A DNA stretch of 8,752 nucleotides from Flavipsychrobacter sp964461535 (GTDB taxonomy: Bacteria > Bacteroidota > Bacteroidia > Chitinophagales > Chitinophagaceae). Made by a program: the position numbers and the translations under genes. Where the stretch lies: assembly GCA_964461535.1 (NCBI GenBank), contig CAYWUY010000096.1:1-8752 (forward strand), written 5' to 3'. How positions within the stretch are numbered: position 1 is the stretch's first letter; each line of letters starts with the position of its first letter. Of this stretch, positions 4,816 through 8,752 are shown piece after piece. The notes under the pieces are model-generated. The model saw only the letters and a list, made by a program, of their open reading frames with translations. It was not told where the DNA came from and did no database searches.

Positions 4816-6672
4816 ATGCGTTCACACACTCTACTTTATTTTCTACTAACAGCATGCCTATGTTTTGTCCTAAGCGGTCAAGCACTAGCACAGTCTTTCC
4901 TCAGTCGCACAGTAAGTATAGATGTTACCAATACCAAATTAAAAGAGGTACTCAACCAAATAGGCCGACAAGGCAACTTTAGTTTTTCTTATAATAGCAA
5001 CATCATCAAGCGCGACAGCCTAGTTACCATTAAGCAAAAAGACAAAACGGTAAAACAAGTATTAGACATTTTATTTAACGAAAAATACCAATATAAAGAA
5101 ACCGACAACCACATCATTATCCTCACCAATACCGAAAAATGGTTCTATATCAGCGGATATATCACTGATGTGTATACAGGTGGGCGCATCAACGATGCCA
5201 GCGTTTTCGAAACCAACCAACTAACCTCATCTCTTAGCAATAGCGAAGGCTACTTTAGACTGCGCCTACGCGAGCACGACAAAAAGACGCCTTTAGAAAT
5301 AAGAGTAAGCCGCGGCTTTTATCACGATACATCTATATGGCTACAGCCGGTAGAAAGAGAATTAAATATAGCCATTCGCCCTGCCGACCATGCACTTAAC
5401 GAGGTAGAAATAACCCAATATAGCCAGTGGGAAGAAAGTTGGCTAGGCAAAGCTTTATTTTCTAAACAACTAAGAAAGCAAAGTGCCAACCTAGGGAAAT
5501 TTTTCACCGAAAAGCCCTTTCAGGTATCGCTATTACCCGGCCTGGGGAGTCATGGCAAAATGAGCGGACAGGTTACCAACCGTTTTTCATTCAATGCGCT
5601 TGGCGGTTATGCTGCCGGCGTAGACGGACTAGAAATAGGCGGACTATTCAACATTGACAAGAAGAATGTGAAGTATGTGCAAATAGCCGGCTTCTTTAAT
5701 AAAGTAAGCGGCAGTGTAGAAGGCGTGCAAATAGCCGGACTGGTAAACATGAATGAGGACAGCCTAAAAGGCGTTCAAATTTCTGGCATCACCAGCCGAA
5801 ATGGAGGCAATGCTAAAGGCGTGGTCATATCGGGTATATCTAACCGTACCAATGGTAAAATTAAAGGGGTACAACTATCCGGTATAGTTAATAGAATATA
5901 TAATAGCGACACCATACAACATAAAGACACCACCACACCTTATGCTATGAATGGTCTTCAATTGGCTGGCATTAATAATCTGGTCATAGGCAATGTACAA
6001 GGCATGCAGTTAGCAGGTATCACCAATAGAGCTACAGGCTCGGTAAAAGGCATGCAAATGGCCGGCATAGTTAATAGAAGTCTTAGCGGTACTATGGAAG
6101 GTATGCAGCTTTCAGGCATACTTAATGTAGCCAGAAAAGTAAAAGGTGTTCAATTCGGCTTAGTTAATATTGCCGATACAGTAGATGGTTATAGCATTGG
6201 TTTATTCTGCTTTGCCCGCAAAGGCTACCATGCTATTTCTTACTCCTCTACCGAGTTGCTAGACCATGTTATAACTTATAAATCAGGCAATAGGCAGCTA
6301 CATAGTATCCTCACCATAGGTTTTAATACTACTAAAGGCAACTCTGTCTTTATGTATGGCTACGGTATAGGCACAGAAGCTAAACTATCTAAAAAATTCT
6401 CTCTGAGTATAGATCTATCAGAGCAAAATTTAGAAATGGGCGATACTACTAAAACACCTTTCTTATTTAGGCTAGAGCCTACTTTAGAATACCACGTCAC
6501 TAAGTGGCTCACCTTCTTTGCAGGCCCTGCCGCATCTTTCTGCCCTGATGTAAAAGTGCAAGCAGGCGATAACAACTTAAAGACCCCCTACAGCAATCGT
6601 TGGTATACCCACCAGCCTTTTGATAACGCTTACTTTTGGTTAGGCTGGAAGTATGGTATAAGAATTTTTTAA
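4816..6672 (+). CDS. Exported STN-domain protein with 16-residue surface repeats and C-terminal barrel-like region
   Basis: A 618-residue envelope protein with a signal peptide at 1-26 (cleavage likely after ALA, 23-25). An STN (secretin/TonB short N-terminal) domain spans about 33-105. A carboxypeptidase-regulatory-like beta-sandwich spans about 110-190, followed by the typical LNEVEIT linker. A conserved-looking stretch at 240-280 leads into about twelve repeats of roughly 16 residues (269-465) of the form [V/I]-x-G-x-Q-[I/L]-[A/S]-G-[I/L]-x-N. An 11-residue insert (about 362-376) interrupts them. The remainder (480-618) alternates hydrophobic strands and ends in WKYGIRIF, as outer-membrane barrels do. 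The repeats resemble those of the Leptospira LA_2272-type surface proteins, from memory. An STN domain normally passes a signal to an anti-sigma factor or sits on TonB receptors, but no TonB plug is seen here. Function is unknown; a surface solenoid is inferred. Confidence 0.8.
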   Translation: MRSHTLLYFLLTACLCFVLSGQALAQSFLSRTVSIDVTNTKLKEVLNQIGRQGNFSFSYNSNIIKRDSLVTIKQKDKTVKQVLDILFNEKYQYKETDNHIIILTNTEKWFYISGYITDVYTGGRINDASVFETNQLTSSLSNSEGYFRLRLREHDKKTPLEIRVSRGFYHDTSIWLQPVERELNIAIRPADHALNEVEITQYSQWEESWLGKALFSKQLRKQSANLGKFFTEKPFQVSLLPGLGSHGKMSGQVTNRFSFNALGGYAAGVDGLEIGGLFNIDKKNVKYVQIAGFFNKVSGSVEGVQIAGLVNMNEDSLKGVQISGITSRNGGNAKGVVISGISNRTNGKIKGVQLSGIVNRIYNSDTIQHKDTTTPYAMNGLQLAGINNLVIGNVQGMQLAGITNRATGSVKGMQMAGIVNRSLSGTMEGMQLSGILNVARKVKGVQFGLVNIADTVDGYSIGLFCFARKGYHAISYSSTELLDHVITYKSGNRQLHSILTIGFNTTKGNSVFMYGYGIGTEAKLSKKFSLSIDLSEQNLEMGDTTKTPFLFRLEPTLEYHVTKWLTFFAGPAASFCPDVKVQAGDNNLKTPYSNRWYTHQPFDNAYFWLGWKYGIRIF

Positions 6673-6698
6673 CACTTTCACTTAGGGGTATCATCCTA

Positions 6699-6725
6699 GT
6701 TGTTTGTCTCCTTATTACAAACAAC
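6699..6725 (+). promoter_or_regulatory. Inverted repeat just before the second surface-protein gene
   Basis: GTTGTTTG (6699-6706) and CAAACAAC (6718-6725) are perfect 8-base inverted repeats around an 11-base loop, ending five bases before the ATG at 6731. The stem is weak and has no following T run, so a terminator is unlikely. It may be an mRNA hairpin that tunes translation of the second cistron, or an operator. Confidence 0.3.
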
Positions 6726-6730
6726 ATAAG

Positions 6731-7888
6731 ATGAGAACATTAAAAAATATATGGCTTGGCTTATTAACATGTGCTACTATTAGCACCCAAGCACAAGAAG
6801 TACACAGTACCAATATAGGCCTAATTTATCCACTATCTACCAATGGTGTAGACGCTAAAGAATATACCAACGATTTTTCACTAAACATTTTAGGTGGTGT
6901 ATCTAAGTCAGAAACCGGATTCTGCGGTGCGGGTATTTTTAATGCTGTTACACAAGACTCTAAAGGCTTTATTGGTGCAGGTATGGTAAACTATATAGGC
7001 GGCAATAGTAAAGGCGTTATTGCATCTGGCTTTACTAATATTAACAAGGGCAATGTAGATGGCTTACAAGCAGCAGGTTTTGTTAACTATGCAGCTTATG
7101 TTAAAGGCCTACAAGCAGCCGGCTATATCAACTATACTAAAGGCGTAGTAGATGGCATACAAGCTAGCGGATTTCTAAATGTTGCAGGTAGTGCATATGC
7201 ACAGTTTTCCGGATTTATAAATGTAGCCCACGAAATAAGAGGCATTCAAGCATCTTCATTTATAAACGTAACACAACACATTAGAGGCGTGCAAGCAGCA
7301 AGCTTTATAAATGTTGCAGAAAATGTAAAGGGTGTCCAAGTATCAGGATTTATAAATGTTGCTAAAAAAGTAAGCGGATTACAAATTGGCTTTATCAACA
7401 TTGCCGATAGTTGCGACCAAGCCATAGGCATAGTAAACATCAGTAAAAATGGCGAAATGGCCCTAGGTTATCAGCAAGACGATATGGGCATACAAATGCT
7501 AACATTTAGAAGTGGAGGTAAAAGATGGTACGGTCTTGTGGGCATAGGGGCAAAGCCTTACCATAACGATTTCTATGTAGCTTCAGAACTTGGCATAGGT
7601 ATGCACACACCACTATCTAAGCATTTCAGAATCAACACAGAGGCTGCATTCACTACACTATCTAAAGATTATGAAGATGATACCTATTATAAATCCACAT
7701 TCAGAATATTTCCAAGCTTTCGTTTCTGGAACATAGAGTGCTATGGCGGTGTTGCTTTTAGCTACGGAATATTAAGCATGGGAGGAGATCACCGCTTACT
7801 ACCAGACAATAGCTACCAATGGAAAAATTCTTTGGGCACCAATGCAACTAATGTGGGCTATGTAGTAGGCATTCAATATCATTTATAA
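6731..7888 (+). CDS. Exported surface-repeat protein, paralogue of the preceding gene
   Basis: A 385-residue protein with a signal peptide (1-21, ending TQAQ). About eleven tandem repeats of 14-16 residues occupy 78-240, built on x-G-x-Q-[A/V]-[A/S]-[G/S]-F-[I/V]-N-[V/Y]. A strand-rich C-terminal region (250-385) ends in GIQYHL. The last repeats and the following segment (QIGFINIADS, then LTFRSGGKRWYGLVGIG) align with those of the upstream protein (QFGLVNIADT, ITYKSGNRQLHSILTIG), so the two genes are duplicates; this one lacks the STN and regulatory-like domains. An upstream in-frame TTG at 6704 is rejected because it would put nine charged and polar residues before the signal peptide. The gene lies 58 bases after its paralogue with no terminator between, so co-transcription is likely. 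Outer-membrane or surface location is inferred. Confidence 0.82.
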   Translation: MRTLKNIWLGLLTCATISTQAQEVHSTNIGLIYPLSTNGVDAKEYTNDFSLNILGGVSKSETGFCGAGIFNAVTQDSKGFIGAGMVNYIGGNSKGVIASGFTNINKGNVDGLQAAGFVNYAAYVKGLQAAGYINYTKGVVDGIQASGFLNVAGSAYAQFSGFINVAHEIRGIQASSFINVTQHIRGVQAASFINVAENVKGVQVSGFINVAKKVSGLQIGFINIADSCDQAIGIVNISKNGEMALGYQQDDMGIQMLTFRSGGKRWYGLVGIGAKPYHNDFYVASELGIGMHTPLSKHFRINTEAAFTTLSKDYEDDTYYKSTFRIFPSFRFWNIECYGGVAFSYGILSMGGDHRLLPDNSYQWKNSLGTNATNVGYVVGIQYHL

Positions 7889-7966
7889 CATCTACATAGG
7901 GGAAACCACACTCTAAATTGTCTTACCAATATACTTTATACTACTAAAATTTAATCAAGCAAAAAA

Positions 7967-8680
7967 ATGAAAAAGTCAATGTTATTCTTATTATGTGCAT
8001 TAATTGTCACGTTTTTTCAATCATGTCGTAAGGTCTACGGAGAAGGTCCGGTTGTTACCCGTAATTACATGAACTCAGGCTTCTCTGGTGTTTACTCTAG
8101 CTTCGATGCAGACATTTATATTAAGCAAGAAAACAGATACAGTGTTGAAATATCTGCACAACAAAACATACTAGACGAAATGGACATTTTCGTATCAGGC
8201 GGCACATTAAATCTCGAACTAAAACGCAACGTAAATCTAGGCCGCCACGATAGAATAGTGGTATACATAAGCATGCCCAATGTATACAGCTTAGGGGTTA
8301 ATGGCTCAGGCAATATGAAATCACTATACCCTATTACCACTACCGATATATCACTTAAAGTAAATGGTTCAGGCAATCTTACTTTACCTGAATTGATGTG
8401 TAATTCAGCCAACGCAACTATAAGCGGTAGTGGCACATTGAGAGTCAATGGAGGATACACTAATAGCCTATATACTCAAATAAGTGGTAGTGGAGAAATT
8501 GATTTCCTAAATTTTAACACCAAAACTTGTACAGCATCTATTAGTGGCAGCGGCAATACTAAAGTAAATGTTAGCGACCTATTAAACGCTACTATAAGTG
8601 GTAGCGGAAACATTTACTACCTAGGCAACCCTACTGTAAATGCAAATATTTCAGGCAGCGGACGCGTTTCAAAATACTAA
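7967..8680 (+). CDS. GIN-domain (DUF2807) lipoprotein with GSG repeats
   Basis: A 237-residue lipoprotein of the DUF2807 / head-GIN domain family, common in Bacteroidota and often annotated as a putative adhesin; its true role is unsettled. The signal peptide ends in a lipobox-like FQSC (C20). No acidic residues follow the cysteine closely (RKVYGEG), which suggests it faces the periplasm. The N-terminal part (35-105) matches the family's opening, FSGVYSSFDADIYIKQ. It is followed by rungs with NGSG at 112 and 133 and SGSG at 153, 173, 193, 211 and 229, spaced 16-21 residues apart, as expected of a right-handed beta-solenoid. The ATG follows an A-rich leader. It is 78 bases after the surface-repeat gene with no clear terminator or strong promoter box, so it may be the third gene of that operon. 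Confidence 0.9.
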   Translation: MKKSMLFLLCALIVTFFQSCRKVYGEGPVVTRNYMNSGFSGVYSSFDADIYIKQENRYSVEISAQQNILDEMDIFVSGGTLNLELKRNVNLGRHDRIVVYISMPNVYSLGVNGSGNMKSLYPITTTDISLKVNGSGNLTLPELMCNSANATISGSGTLRVNGGYTNSLYTQISGSGEIDFLNFNTKTCTASISGSGNTKVNVSDLLNATISGSGNIYYLGNPTVNANISGSGRVSKY

Positions 8681-8752
8681 AAGAAGCTTCATTAAATACG
8701 CTATTAATCAACGTGTCTACGTAAGATTTATAAGTGGTTTGTTTAGTTCAAA
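8681..8752. other. Trailing 72 bases after the last gene
   Basis: AT-rich sequence to the window end. No terminator hairpin or perfect TAnnTTTG box was found, so transcription may continue into a further gene outside the window. Confidence 0.4.

Noticed and set aside
6704..6730. Upstream TTG start adding nine residues to the second surface-repeat protein
   Set aside because: It would place SPYYKQHK ahead of a standard signal peptide; the ATG at 6731 starts directly with a K/R-rich n-region and hydrophobic core.
8683..8690. GAAGCTTC palindrome just after the GIN lipoprotein gene
   Set aside because: Only an 8-base palindrome without loop or T run; too short to be a terminator or meaningful operator on its own.

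Overview
The window reads as chromosomal DNA of a member of the Bacteroidota, most likely a Chitinophagaceae- or Sphingobacteriia-like bacterium. The signs are: near-consensus TAnnTTTG -7 promoter boxes upstream of several genes, A-rich leaders instead of Shine-Dalgarno sites, an STN plus carboxypeptidase-regulatory-like N-terminus on a surface protein, a GIN-domain (DUF2807) lipoprotein, and an M1 aminopeptidase lipoprotein of the leukotriene-A4-hydrolase type. The family-level guess is inference; the phylum is well supported.

Layout. Bases 1 to about 546 hold four tandem copies of a roughly 145-base module, probably continuing upstream of the window. Each module has a perfect TAnnTTTG box, then a 7-8 bp hairpin with a constant TTACGG loop, then a 13-14 bp hairpin with a three-base loop, then T-rich sequence. 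This looks like a tandem array of small structured RNA genes, each with its own promoter. Bases 547-659 are gene-free. Next come three leftward genes: a cytosolic M20 dipeptidase (711-2075, terminator 660-691), a small AT-rich hypothetical gene (2339-2704), and a lipoprotein M1 aminopeptidase (2819-4690, terminator 2789-2809). The stretch 2108-2780 is unusually AT-rich and includes a short rightward ORF that may be a broken leucine-rich-repeat gene start.

A divergent promoter region (4691-4815) separates these from three rightward genes: an exported STN-domain protein with about twelve 16-residue G-x-Q-x-x-G-x-x-N repeats (4816-6672), a shorter exported paralogue with about eleven repeats (6731-7888), and a GIN-domain lipoprotein built of GSG rungs (7967-8680). 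The gaps between them are 58 and 78 bases without a clear terminator, so they are probably one transcript making envelope proteins of repetitive solenoid type.

The two peptidases are probably ordinary peptide-salvage enzymes, one in the cytosol and one on a membrane. The three rightward genes are probably surface or periplasmic components of unknown partner. The least explained and most interesting part is the hairpin array at the left edge: substitutions among its four copies are almost all pairing-preserving in the stems, which points to selection on an RNA (or DNA) fold.
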